A DNA stretch of 64,000 nucleotides from Caballeronia hypogeia (GTDB lineage Bacteria; Pseudomonadota; Gammaproteobacteria; Burkholderiales; Burkholderiaceae): assembly GCF_001544875.2 (NCBI RefSeq), contig NZ_FCOA02000018.1, positions 1 through 64,000 on the forward strand. Direction: 5' to 3'. The stretch's first letter is position 1. Every line of letters starts with the position of its first letter. A program made the translations under genes and the position numbers. Positions 35,086-43,549 of this stretch are shown piece by piece. Below the pieces are notes generated by a model. That model searched no databases. It had not been told where the DNA came from and saw only the letters and a list, made by a program, of their open reading frames with translations.

Positions 35086-36015
35086 ATGAACCGCCGCGAG
35101 TTTCTTTCCATCGCCGGGGCGTTCGCGGGATGCACGAGCGACATCGGCGAGGCTTTCGCCTCGGTTCCTCCCAGCCTTCCTTCGATGTACACGCTCGTGC
35201 TCGTCGATCTCGACGGCGGCAACGACGCGCTCAACACCGTCGTTCCTATCGCCGATGCGCGTTATCGCACGTTGCGGCCGCGTCTGGCGCTGTCGCGCGA
35301 TCGCGTGTTGCCGCTCGATGCGCGCACGGCGCTGCATCCTTCCTTATCGCCGTTGATGAGCACGTGGCGCGCGGGAGAACTGGCGATCGTGCAGGGCGTC
35401 GGGTATGAAGCACCGAACCGCTCGCATTACCGGTCGCGGCAGATCTGGGACACGGCGTCGCATGCAGACGAATATCGCGTCGATGACTGGCTCGCCCACG
35501 TGCGCGACGTGAATGCGGGAAGCTTCGTCGCATCGTGCGATGCCGCTGCGCGTTTCATCGCAGCGCGTGACCTGGCGCAGCGCATGGACGTGATCCGTCT
35601 CACGCTGCATGGCTTCGATACGCACGAGTATCAGGCGGCGCGGCATGCCGCGCTGCTCGCGCAACTCGCGCAAGGACTGGCGTCGCTGCGCGCGAGGTCG
35701 ATCGCGTCCGGCGCGTGGGGGCGCACGCTCGTCATGACGCGTTCGGAGTTCGGGCGCTCGGCGCGTGAAAACGACGCGGGCGGCACGGAGCACGGCGCGG
35801 CCGCGGCGCACTTCGTCATGGGTGGGAATGTGCGCGGCGGATTGTTCGGCGCGCCGCCACGGCTCGATCAGATGGATGCGCAAGGCGGCTTGCCGGTCGA
35901 GGTCGATTTCAGGCGGCTCTACGCGACCGTACTGGATGCATGCTCGCAACGCGATGCGATATCGATTCGCGGGGAACGCTTGGAGCCGCTACCGATTCTG
36001 CGCGCGCTGGTCTAG
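35086..36015 (+). CDS. DUF1501-family exported protein, short form
   Basis: The 309-residue protein begins MNRREFLSIAGAFAGC, resembling a twin-arginine-type signal with RREFLS. The DUF1501 pattern is clear: DLDGGNDALNTVVPIADARY near the N-terminus, HGFDTHEYQAARHAALLAQL in the centre and SEFGRSARENDAGGTEHGAA followed by GGNVRGGLFG near the C-terminus. Most DUF1501 proteins are 380-450 residues; here the stretch between VASCDAAARF and the central motif appears shortened. The family belongs to the alkaline-phosphatase-like superfamily, with no established function. A DUF1800 gene, its usual partner, is absent. Its 3' end overlaps the convergent squalene-synthase-like gene by four bases. Confidence 0.82.
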   Translation: MNRREFLSIAGAFAGCTSDIGEAFASVPPSLPSMYTLVLVDLDGGNDALNTVVPIADARYRTLRPRLALSRDRVLPLDARTALHPSLSPLMSTWRAGELAIVQGVGYEAPNRSHYRSRQIWDTASHADEYRVDDWLAHVRDVNAGSFVASCDAAARFIAARDLAQRMDVIRLTLHGFDTHEYQAARHAALLAQLAQGLASLRARSIASGAWGRTLVMTRSEFGRSARENDAGGTEHGAAAAHFVMGGNVRGGLFGAPPRLDQMDAQGGLPVEVDFRRLYATVLDACSQRDAISIRGERLEPLPILRALV

Positions 36016-36854
36016 CGCGTGCGCCACGTGATCCACAGCTTGCGGATCGGCGTGAGCGAAATGCGTTGATGCAGCACCTGAAAGCCTTCCCGTTCGATTT
36101 CGTCGAACAGCGCGAGCGCCAGCGCGGCCTGCGCGCGCAGCACGCGCTGCGTCGCGCGTTCCGACGACGGAATCGCCGCGAGCGCATCGGTCAGGGCACG
36201 GCGCGCGCGTTCGGTCTGAAAGCGCATGAGCGCGGTAAAGGCATCGCCGTAGCGGCGATTGATGATGTCCGCGGCCGTCACGCTGAAGCGCTGCAACTCG
36301 TCGATCGGAATGTAGATGCGGCCATGGCGCGCATCCTCGCCGATTTCCTGCACCCGCTGCGCGAGCAACAGAGCCGAGCCGAGCGGAGCGGCCCACGCCG
36401 CGGCGCGTTGCGGATCGCGCGCGCTGGCGCGTGCGAGCGCCGTCGCGAACGCGCCACCGGTCTGCTGCAGATAGCGATCGAGTCCCGGCCAGTCGAGATA
36501 GCGCGCCTGATCCAGATCCATGCCGAAGCCATCGACCAGCGTGGCAAGCGACGCGCGGCCCGCATCGTCGAGCACGGGATGCGCGGCGTCGCCGGCGTGG
36601 GCTTTCAGCGCCTTGGTCACCGGATGCGTCGGTTCGCCGCCATCGAGCCGCGCAAGCTCGCCTTGCCACCACGCATGCTTCGTGCGGCCGATGGTCGGAT
36701 CGCTGGTTTCCTTCACCGTCTCCTCGAGCTCGCGATGGAGTGCATAAAGCGCGGTGAGGAGCGGCTGGCTCGCCGCCGGCGCGCGGCGCAGCGCGTAATA
36801 CGTGCTGGAGCCTTCGGGCGCGGCCTTTTGCTGGCAATAGTCGTCGAAATTCAC
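36012..36854 (-). CDS. Squalene/phytoene synthase-family protein (HpnD-like, motifs altered)
   Basis: The 280-residue protein aligns to the trans-isoprenyl diphosphate synthase fold, starting MNFDDYCQQKAAPEGSSTYY as in HpnD. The first aspartate-rich motif, usually DDxxD in ALYAxxREVDDVVDE, reads LHRELEETVKE here, so its aspartates are replaced. The second, usually DxxED, reads VQEIGEDARHGRIYIP, with only the final acidic pair kept. HpnD catalyses presqualene diphosphate formation in hopanoid synthesis, but the motif changes make that uncertain, and no hpnC, hpnE or shc gene is nearby. Non-catalytic homologues of this fold exist, such as NDUFAF6. The gene is minus strand, upstream of which lies tRNA-Leu. 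Confidence 0.75.
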   Translation of the reverse strand: MNFDDYCQQKAAPEGSSTYYALRRAPAASQPLLTALYALHRELEETVKETSDPTIGRTKHAWWQGELARLDGGEPTHPVTKALKAHAGDAAHPVLDDAGRASLATLVDGFGMDLDQARYLDWPGLDRYLQQTGGAFATALARASARDPQRAAAWAAPLGSALLLAQRVQEIGEDARHGRIYIPIDELQRFSVTAADIINRRYGDAFTALMRFQTERARRALTDALAAIPSSERATQRVLRAQAALALALFDEIEREGFQVLHQRISLTPIRKLWITWRTR

Positions 36855-37055
36855 GAACGGTGCGGGTGGGAAGTTCGAAGGATGGGACGTTCTTGTCTTG
36901 TAGCTTCGGCTGACGCCGGACGAGCGCGCAATGTCACTCGGGCGCTCATTTTATCCGTCGCCGCACGGCTTCGCTGCCACCCGCCCGGGACGCGCGACGA
37001 GGCGACGGTGTCCGAACCCGGCGATATCGGCCCGCGACGAAAAAACGCGGCCAGA

Positions 37056-37090
37056 AAAACAAAAACCCCTTTGCCGGTGAAAGGGGTTTT
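37056..37090 (-). terminator. Intrinsic terminator of tRNA-Leu
   Basis: On the minus strand an 11-bp stem (37080-37090 with 37062-37072, 7-base loop) is followed by a T-rich run, four bases past the tRNA CCA end. Confidence 0.8.
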
Positions 37091-37093
37091 ATG

Positions 37094-37180
37094 TGGTGCG
37101 AGGAGGGGGACTCGAACCCCCACACCCTTGCGGGCGTCAGGACCTAAACCTGGTGCGTCTACCAATTTCGCCATCCTCGC
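37094..37180 (-). tRNA. tRNA-Leu (UAG anticodon)
   Basis: The minus-strand sequence starts GCGAGGATGGCGAAATTGG and folds with a 7-bp acceptor stem ending TCCTCGC plus A, then an encoded CCA (37094-37096). It has a long variable arm (CGCCCGCAAGGGTG region) and the TTCGAGTCC T-loop. The anticodon lies at 37144-37146 and reads UAG, for CUA leucine codons. Length is 87 bases including CCA, as expected for the class II leucine tRNA. Confidence 0.95.
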
Positions 37181-37466
37181 AGCACGACGCGCGCTTCGGG
37201 CCTCGTGACGCCACCTGTACGGCTCTTTCTCGAAACCCGGCGATGCCGCCGTGTCCGGCACCGGCCCACTGTGCCAAGCCCGAGATTCTAACCGATTCGT
37301 TTGGCGATGTCTGAGAATTTGCGTCACGCCTCGGCGCGACGCGAATCAGCCAATGAACGCGCGCATGTCGCTGCATCCCGGTCATACGCACCGCGAGATT
37401 GCAGCATCGATGGCGCCTGCCTACAATTCCGGTCAATCCCTCCGTTTCGGCCCGCAGATTTCCCTC

Positions 37467-37853
37467 ATGACTCGCAACGCGCGCAATCGCTTCGTCGCAT
37501 GGCTCGGCATCGCCGCCATGTGGCTCGCCATTGTCGCGCCGGTCATCAGCCAGACGCTCGCGGCGCGTGTCGCGGATGATCCGCAAGCCGTCTTGTGCGC
37601 GGTCGATGCATCCCACAACGAGCACGATCAGCATGACGCCGCGCCGGCCAGTCATCACGACGTCGCCGGCCATCTCGACGCGTGCTCGTATTGCGGACTG
37701 CTCGCGCATAGTCCGCTCATCGCGGCGGGCATCGCGCATCAGGTCGCGCGCACCGACCACGTCACGCGCATGCCGACGCTCGCGCGCATCGGCGTCGCCT
37801 CGTCGAAATCATTCAACGCCGCGTCTCAGCGCGCGCCTCCGGTTCTTTCCTGA
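37467..37853 (+). CDS. DUF2946-family protein
   Basis: The 128-residue protein begins MTRNARNRFVAWLGIAAMWL with a signal/TM segment (about residues 9-28). The mature part is His-rich (SHNEHDQHDAAPASHHDVAG) with a CSYC pair followed by GLLAHSPL, a DUF2946 feature. Members are envelope proteins found near copper-uptake and copper-responsive genes. The start at 37467 is preferred because upstream extension shows no similarity and would overlap the tRNA region. The PepSY gene follows on the same strand after 223 bases. Confidence 0.78.
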   Translation: MTRNARNRFVAWLGIAAMWLAIVAPVISQTLAARVADDPQAVLCAVDASHNEHDQHDAAPASHHDVAGHLDACSYCGLLAHSPLIAAGIAHQVARTDHVTRMPTLARIGVASSKSFNAASQRAPPVLS

Positions 37854-38076
37854 CACCGTCCTTCGGCCGATCGCCGCGCGTCCGAGCGTGTCTCCACGCG
37901 CGTCGCTCGCGGCCGTCCGTTGCACGCTCCATCAGGACGACGTAAAGAAAAAGAACGCCCGATTCGGGCGCGGTCGGGAATATCGCCATCACGCGCGTGG
38001 TTTGATCATCGCGTGGAAGCGCGCGCCGGCATTCGATACGTCGCTGTCGTTCCGCATACACCCAACGAGATTCGCC

Positions 38077-39516
38077 ATGCTTGCACCCAATATCAACGCG
38101 GCCGCCGCGACGTCGGAAGACGATGTCATCGCTCATCGGCGCACGCTCTGGCGCTGGCATTTCTATGCCGGGCTGTTCGTCATGCCGCTGCTCATCGTGC
38201 TCGCGGTCACGGGCACGATCTATTGTTTTCAGCCGCAGATCGAGCCGCTCTTGTATCGCGACCGGATGGTCGTCGCCGATACCCACGGCGAGCGCCTTTC
38301 AACCGATGTCCTGCTCGCGAAGGCCGCCGCCAGCGAACCGCGCGGCGCCGTGCCGACGCTTGCGCAAATCGAAACGGACCGCACGCGCAGCGCCGAATTC
38401 GTGTTTCGCCTGCCTTCGGGCGAGAGCGAAAGCGTATATGTGAATCCGTATGACGGCGCGGTGCTCGGCACGCTCTCGGTCGAGCATCGGCTGATGAAGC
38501 AGGTGCGCGAGTTGCATCGCGCGTTGCTGCTGGACAAGACCGGCGCACTCGTCATGGAACTGGCGGGCTGCTGGACGCTCGTCATGATCGGCACGGGCAT
38601 CGCGCTGTGGTGGCCGGATCGCACAATCAGGCGAAACGGTGGCGTGTGGCTGCCGCGCCTGGCGCTCAAAGGGCGCGCGTGGTGGCGCGACCTGCACGCC
38701 GTCGGCGGTATCTGGCTCGCCATCGGCGCGCTGTTTTTCGTGCTCTCCGGACTGCCATGGTCGGGTTCGTGGGGCAAGGAGTTCAAGGCGCTCGCAACAT
38801 CGGCGTCGCTCGGCTATCCGAAGGGTGCGTGGGGCGAGGCGCATGTGCATTCGACCGCGCCCGGCGCATCGGCGAAGGCAGGCGATGAACACGCGATGCA
38901 CGGCATGCAGATGAAGATGGACGACCTGCCGCTGCATCAGACGCCGTGGGCCGTCGGCGCGACGACCGTGCCGGACAGCGCGGGCGCATCGGCCTCGAAT
39001 CCGCGTATCCCGATAGACGACGTGATCGCGATCGCGGCGAAAAACGGCGTCCCCGATGACTACGGCATCGCGCTGCCAGCCACGCCGACGGGTGTCTACA
39101 CGGTCTCGTACTTTCCCGCCGATCCGCGTGCCGAACGCACGCTGCATATCGATCAGTACAGCGGTCGCGTGCTGTCCGACATCGGTTACGCGAGCTACGG
39201 ACGCGTCGCGCAATGGATTTCGTACGGCACCTCGCTGCACATGGGACGTTATTTCGGGCTCGCGAATCAGATCGTGTGCGCGGCGATCTCGCTCGGGCTC
39301 ACGACGCTGGCGATCACCGGCTTCGTCATGTGGATGAAGCGCCGGCCCGCGCGCACGCTCGGCGCGCCGGCGCGGCCCGTCAAACGTCCTCCGATGCGCG
39401 CATGGCGCAGCGCATTGACGCTGCTCGGCATGATTTTCCCGCTGATGGGCGCGACGATGCTGGCGGTCTGGTGCCTCGATCGCCTGGCGTTCGGAACGAG
39501 GCGCGCGGCTGCGTGA
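38077..39516 (+). CDS. PepSY domain membrane protein (PepSY-TM/PiuB-like)
   Basis: The 479-residue protein has the PepSY-associated TM layout: TM1 near 25-45 (HFYAGLFVMPLLIVLAVTGT), a PepSY domain in the first periplasmic segment (VYVNPYDGAVLGTLSVEHRL), TMs at about 163-185 and 215-238, a second loop with a PepSY-like repeat (RTLHIDQYSGRVLSDIGYAS), then TMs near 405-425 and 450-470. In the second loop, residues 269-287 are rich in His and Met (DEHAMHGMQMKMDDLPLH), which suggests copper or another soft metal. Family members take part in iron-siderophore reduction or copper handling. No TonB-dependent receptor is adjacent, unlike many clusters containing this pair. Confidence 0.82.
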   Translation: MLAPNINAAAATSEDDVIAHRRTLWRWHFYAGLFVMPLLIVLAVTGTIYCFQPQIEPLLYRDRMVVADTHGERLSTDVLLAKAAASEPRGAVPTLAQIETDRTRSAEFVFRLPSGESESVYVNPYDGAVLGTLSVEHRLMKQVRELHRALLLDKTGALVMELAGCWTLVMIGTGIALWWPDRTIRRNGGVWLPRLALKGRAWWRDLHAVGGIWLAIGALFFVLSGLPWSGSWGKEFKALATSASLGYPKGAWGEAHVHSTAPGASAKAGDEHAMHGMQMKMDDLPLHQTPWAVGATTVPDSAGASASNPRIPIDDVIAIAAKNGVPDDYGIALPATPTGVYTVSYFPADPRAERTLHIDQYSGRVLSDIGYASYGRVAQWISYGTSLHMGRYFGLANQIVCAAISLGLTTLAITGFVMWMKRRPARTLGAPARPVKRPPMRAWRSALTLLGMIFPLMGATMLAVWCLDRLAFGTRRAAA

Positions 39517-39537
39517 GGCATCCGCGCGCGGCCGGAC

Positions 39538-40686
39538 TCAGACGGAGCCGAACTTGAGTCGCGTGAGCTGCTCGGCTTCGTTCGCGAGCAGGCGCGCGGC
39601 GTCGCGGATCGCCACGTCGAGCGTGATCGGGCCCGGCGCCGGCGAGAAACAGCCGCTGAAAAACTCGGACAGTCGCGGCAGCGCGGCCGAATCCACCGCG
39701 CCCGACAACAGCGACGCCGGCACACCCAGATCGCGCGCGTGCTTGCAGGCGATGAACGGCGCCTTGCCGTGCAGCGTCTGCACGTCCGAGCGGCCTTCGC
39801 CCGTGATGAGCCAGGTCGCGCCTTCGAGCGCTTCGTCGAGCCTGATCTCGCGCGCGACGACTTCCGCGCCGGTCTCGAAGCGCGCGCCGAGCATGTGCAG
39901 CGCGAAGCCTAGTCCGCCGGCCGCGCCCGCACCCGGTTCGTTGCGCTTGGCGACGCCCATCGCGGGTTCGAGCAGATCGGCGAAATGGGCGAGGGCGGCG
40001 TCGATCGGCTCCACTTGCTCCGGCATCACGCCTTTTTGCGGACCGAAGATCGCGGTCGCGCCGTGATCGCCGGTGAGGGGATTGTCCACGTCGGACATGC
40101 CGACGAACTCCGCGTCCTTCACACGCGGATCGAGCCCCGACGCATCGATGCGCGCGATCCGCGCAAGCGCCGAGGGCGCCGGGTCGAGCTCCTTGCCGTC
40201 CGCGTCGAAGAGCTTGAGCCCGAGCCCGACGAGCAGGCCCGCGCCGCCGTCGTTCGTGCTGCTGCCGCCGAGCGCGACGAAGAAGCGGCGTGCGCCGGAG
40301 TCGAGCAGCGCGCGGATCGCCTCGCCCATGCCGAGCGTGCTCCGCTCGGTGACGGGCACGGCCATGCCGTCCGGGTCCGTGATGCCGACCACTTCCGCCG
40401 TCTCGAGGATCGCGCTGCCGTCGGCGAGCAGGCCCGTGGCGGCGTCGCGGCGCGCGGCTGCGGCGCCGCGCACGTTGAGCATGCGGCGCTCGCCGCCCGC
40501 GGAGAGCATCGCGTCGAGCGTGCCTTCGCCGCCGTCCGCCATCGGGCGGATGCGGATGTCGGCGTCCGGCCGAGCGCGCCTGATGCCCTCCGCGATGGCG
40601 TTCGCGACGCCTTCGGCCGAAAGCGACCCCTTGAAAGAATCGGGAGCGATGACAACTACGGGAGCGGCGGACGTGGCGTTAGGCAT
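39538..40686 (-). CDS. Glycerate kinase (class II GlxK/GarK type)
   Basis: The 382-residue enzyme phosphorylates D-glycerate, most likely at the 2-position. Family motifs are visible: APDSFKGSLSAEGVANAIAE at the N-terminus, RPMADGGEGTLDAM, the core ALGGSSTNDGGAGLLVGLGL, and TGEGRSDVQTLHGKAPF with KHARDLGVPASLLSGAV towards the end. The ATG at 40686 gives MPNATSAAPVVVIAPDSFKG; an upstream in-frame start would add 19 residues not seen in the family. The gene stands alone, divergent from tig across a long region. A glyoxylate or glycolate pathway is not visible nearby. Confidence 0.9.
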   Translation of the reverse strand: MPNATSAAPVVVIAPDSFKGSLSAEGVANAIAEGIRRARPDADIRIRPMADGGEGTLDAMLSAGGERRMLNVRGAAAARRDAATGLLADGSAILETAEVVGITDPDGMAVPVTERSTLGMGEAIRALLDSGARRFFVALGGSSTNDGGAGLLVGLGLKLFDADGKELDPAPSALARIARIDASGLDPRVKDAEFVGMSDVDNPLTGDHGATAIFGPQKGVMPEQVEPIDAALAHFADLLEPAMGVAKRNEPGAGAAGGLGFALHMLGARFETGAEVVAREIRLDEALEGATWLITGEGRSDVQTLHGKAPFIACKHARDLGVPASLLSGAVDSAALPRLSEFFSGCFSPAPGPITLDVAIRDAARLLANEAEQLTRLKFGSV

Positions 40687-41237
40687 GGTGTCTCGAATGT
40701 TCTGTGTGAAGGCAACGATTGAAAAGCTGCAAGGCCGCTCCATCTATGCACTTGTTGCATGCGCTTCATGCCTTGCGGCAATGCGTTGCGCGTCGGGCGA
40801 CCTCGCTGCGCGAATCATGCGCCGGCAAGCTTATCAGCGTGACGCGCGGCGCAAAATAGCGGCGCGCCGATAGCGGGAATTGTGCGCGCGCCCCCGCATC
40901 TGGAAAACGCGGACTTACGCCGAAATTTGCCCGGGAAACGGGCGCTTTTCCGGGCAAATTTCGTTGAAATGGCGTGTGGACGTTTTCGTCATCGGGGGCG
41001 CGCGGATTTGTTTGCTAAAATAGTCGGTTCTGTTGACTGACACCGTGTCGGGCGACGTTCCGGCACCTCCGGCAGACGCGTACTTCGCGCGTTTTCGGGC
41101 GCCAGGCGTCGATTTCGGCCGGCTGAAGCGGAGCCCGCATCATTGGCTCCGGCAGAGCCCGAACCCGGACCCGCGCCTTTAGAACCGCGGAAGAACCGAA
41201 CACCGAATTCACGATTTACTCTAGGACGATTTCAGCC
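40687..41237. other. 551-base intergenic region between glycerate kinase and tig
   Basis: No gene is seen here. The region contains a long perfect inverted repeat (listed separately) and a TAAAAT at 41016-41021 that may be the -10 box of a tig promoter, with a 200-base leader. The other direction must hold the glycerate kinase promoter. Confidence 0.5.
40920..40962. repeat. Perfect 18-bp inverted repeat with 7-base loop
   Basis: Positions 40920-40937 pair with 40945-40962, one pair being G-U, around CGGGCGC. The arms contain GAAATTTGCCCGG. As RNA this is a very stable hairpin on either strand. It lies about 275 bases before tig and 234 bases before the glycerate kinase start. No T-run follows, so it is not a classical terminator. 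Confidence 0.6.
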
Positions 41238-42584
41238 ATGGCTAACGTAGTTGAGAACCTCGGCAAGCTCGAACGCCGCGTGACCATTTCCCTGCCGAAA
41301 GATACCGTGCAGAAGGAAGTCGATTCGCGCATCCGCCAGTTGGCCAAGAACGTGCGCATGCCGGGTTTCCGCCCGGGCAAGGTGCCGCTCAAGATGGTGA
41401 CGCAGCAGTACGCTGGCCAGGTCGAAGCCGAAGTGCTGAGCGACAAGGTCGGCAAGGAATTCTTCGACGTCACGCGCGCCGAGAACCTGCGCGTTGCCGG
41501 CCAGCCGAGCTTCGCACCGAAGGCGGAAGGCACGGAAGACCAGTACGCATTCGACGCGACCTTCGAGGTCTATCCGGAAGTGCAACTGGGCGACGTCGCC
41601 AACGCTGAAATCGAACGCACGGTCACGACCATTTCGGAAGCGGAAGTCGACCGCACGCTGGACATCCTGCGCAAGCAGCGCGTGCACTTCCACGCGCGCG
41701 GCGAAGCCGGCGAGCACGGTGACGGCGGCGCGGACACCGCAGCCAAGGAAGGCGACCGCGTGACGCTGGACTTCGTCGGCAAGATCGACGACGTCGCGTT
41801 CGAAGGCGGCAGCGCGCAGGATTTCGCTTTCGTGCTGGGCGAAGGCCGCATGCTGCCCGAGTTCGAGCAGGCCGCAACGGGCCTGAAGGTCGGCGAAGAA
41901 CGCACGTTCGACCTCAAGTTCCCGGACGACTACCACGGCAAGGACGTGGCGGGCAAGACGGCGCAATTCACCATCACGATGAAGAAGATCGAGTGGCCGC
42001 ATCTGCCGGAAATCGACGCGGAATTCGCGAAGTCGCTCGGCATCGAAGACGGCGATCTGACCAAGATGCGCACCGAGATCAAGGACAACCTGGAGCGTGA
42101 AGCCAAGCGCCGCACGCAGCAGATCGTGAAGAACCAGGTCATGGACGCGCTGCTCAAGATCTCCGAACTCGACGTGCCGAAGGCGCTGATCGAGCAGGAT
42201 CAGCAGCGTCTGGTCGAAATGGCGCGTCAGGATCTTCAGCAACGTGGTGTACCGAACGCCGCCGACGCGCCGATTCCTGCTGAAATGTTCGCGGAACAAG
42301 CTGAGCGCCGCGTGAAGCTGGGCCTCGTGCTCGCCGAACTGGTGAAGGCCAACGAACTGCAAGCGAAGCCCGAGCAGATCCGCGCTGAAGTGGACGAATT
42401 CGCCAAGAGCTACGAAGACCCGAAGGAAGTCGTCCGCTGGTATTATTCGAACCAGCAGCGCCTCGCCGAGATGGAAGCGTACGTCGTGGAAAGCAACGTC
42501 GTCGATTTCGTCCTGGGCAAGGCCAAGGTGACCGACAAGGAAGTCAGCTTCGAGGAACTGGCCAGCGCAACGGCGCAAGCCTGA
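41238..42584 (+). CDS. tig: Trigger factor
   Basis: Trigger factor binds at the ribosome exit tunnel and assists folding. The 448-residue protein has the N-terminal ribosome-binding domain with the signature [14 protein letters not shown] around residue 45, an FKBP-type PPIase domain (about 165-245, [20 protein letters not shown] and [20 protein letters not shown]), and a helical C-terminal arm domain. Length is normal. A candidate -10 element lies 217 bases upstream. It begins the tig-clpP-clpX-lon block, and an intrinsic terminator separates it from clpP. Confidence 0.96.
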   Translation: MANVVENLGKLERRVTISLPKDTVQKEVDSRIRQLAKNVRMPGFRPGKVPLKMVTQQYAGQVEAEVLSDKVGKEFFDVTRAENLRVAGQPSFAPKAEGTEDQYAFDATFEVYPEVQLGDVANAEIERTVTTISEAEVDRTLDILRKQRVHFHARGEAGEHGDGGADTAAKEGDRVTLDFVGKIDDVAFEGGSAQDFAFVLGEGRMLPEFEQAATGLKVGEERTFDLKFPDDYHGKDVAGKTAQFTITMKKIEWPHLPEIDAEFAKSLGIEDGDLTKMRTEIKDNLEREAKRRTQQIVKNQVMDALLKISELDVPKALIEQDQQRLVEMARQDLQQRGVPNAADAPIPAEMFAEQAERRVKLGLVLAELVKANELQAKPEQIRAEVDEFAKSYEDPKEVVRWYYSNQQRLAEMEAYVVESNVVDFVLGKAKVTDKEVSFEELASATAQA

Positions 42585-42598
42585 CGCGAATGGCAAGG

Positions 42599-42640
42599 GG
42601 CGTGCGGAGTCGTCGGACTGACGGCTCGCACGCCTTTTTT
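42599..42640 (+). terminator. Intrinsic terminator of tig
   Basis: Stem 42599-42606 with 42627-42634 (8 bp) holds an inner hairpin and is followed by six Ts (42635-42640), 14 bases after the tig stop. Confidence 0.8.
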
Positions 42641-42723
42641 GCATTAAAGTTTGGGCGTTTGCATGCCGTTCTAGTGGATGTTCCTTTGTCGTTCAGTACC
42701 CTTATTCCGAACAAGGAAATTGC

Positions 42724-43377
42724 ATGACCTTTCGCGCTGAATTGCTCGACACGTTGGCGTCCCACGCACCGCGGGATTTCGAAGCCCAGGCGCTCGGCCT
42801 CGTTCCGATGGTCGTGGAAACGAGCGGCCGCGGCGAGCGTGCCTATGACATTTACTCGCGTCTCCTCAAGGAGCGCGTGGTGTTTCTCGTTGGTGAAGTG
42901 AACGACCAGTCGGCGAATCTCGTCGTTGCGCAGTTGCTGTTCCTCGAAAGCGAGAACCCGGACAAGGACATCAGCCTGTACATCAACAGCCCGGGCGGCT
43001 CGGTGTCGGCGGGCATGGCCATTTACGACACCATGCAGTTCGTGAAGCCTGACGTTTCGACGCTGTGCATGGGTCTCGCGGCGAGCATGGGCGCGTTCCT
43101 GCTGGCGGCGGGCGCGAAGGGCAAGCGCGTCGCACTGCCCAACGCGCGCGTGATGATTCACCAGCCGCTCGGCGGCGCGCGCGGACAGGCGTCGGACATC
43201 GAAATTCAGGCGCGGGAAATCCTGTACCTGAAGGAACGTCTGAATCAGTTGCTGTCGCATCACACGGGTCAACCGGTCGAGCGTATCGCGCGCGACACCG
43301 ACCGCGACAACTTCATGTCGGGCGACGACGCGCAGGCTTACGGCCTCGTCGACCAGGTGCTTCACAAGCGTCCTTAA
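42724..43377 (+). CDS. clpP: ATP-dependent Clp protease proteolytic subunit ClpP
   Basis: ClpP forms the barrel-shaped serine protease that degrades substrates unfolded by ClpX or ClpA. The catalytic triad is complete: S121 in [12 protein letters not shown]146 in [11 protein letters not shown] and D195 in [10 protein letters not shown]. The 217-residue length includes a short N-terminal propeptide ([19 protein letters not shown]). It has its own upstream region of 139 bases after the tig terminator, and clpX follows 172 bases later. Confidence 0.97.
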   Translation: MTFRAELLDTLASHAPRDFEAQALGLVPMVVETSGRGERAYDIYSRLLKERVVFLVGEVNDQSANLVVAQLLFLESENPDKDISLYINSPGGSVSAGMAIYDTMQFVKPDVSTLCMGLAASMGAFLLAAGAKGKRVALPNARVMIHQPLGGARGQASDIEIQAREILYLKERLNQLLSHHTGQPVERIARDTDRDNFMSGDDAQAYGLVDQVLHKRP

Positions 43378-43549
43378 CGGCGTCCGGAGCGGCGCCGCGC
43401 CGGTCCGCGGAGGCAGGGCCGGCAAGTAGCGAAGTCGCACGTGCGGCGCTACGCCAAAAAGCGCTTCGTTCGTCCTTGCAGGTGCGAATCTGCGTCGGCG
43501 AATCGAAGGGCGTATCATGTAACAAGAGTGTCCGGAGGCTTACACATTT

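Noticed and set aside
37956-37970. Small GC hairpin before the PepSY gene, with a T-rich stretch on the minus strand
   Set aside because: It looks like a minus-strand terminator, but no minus-strand gene ends here and there is no T-run on the plus strand.
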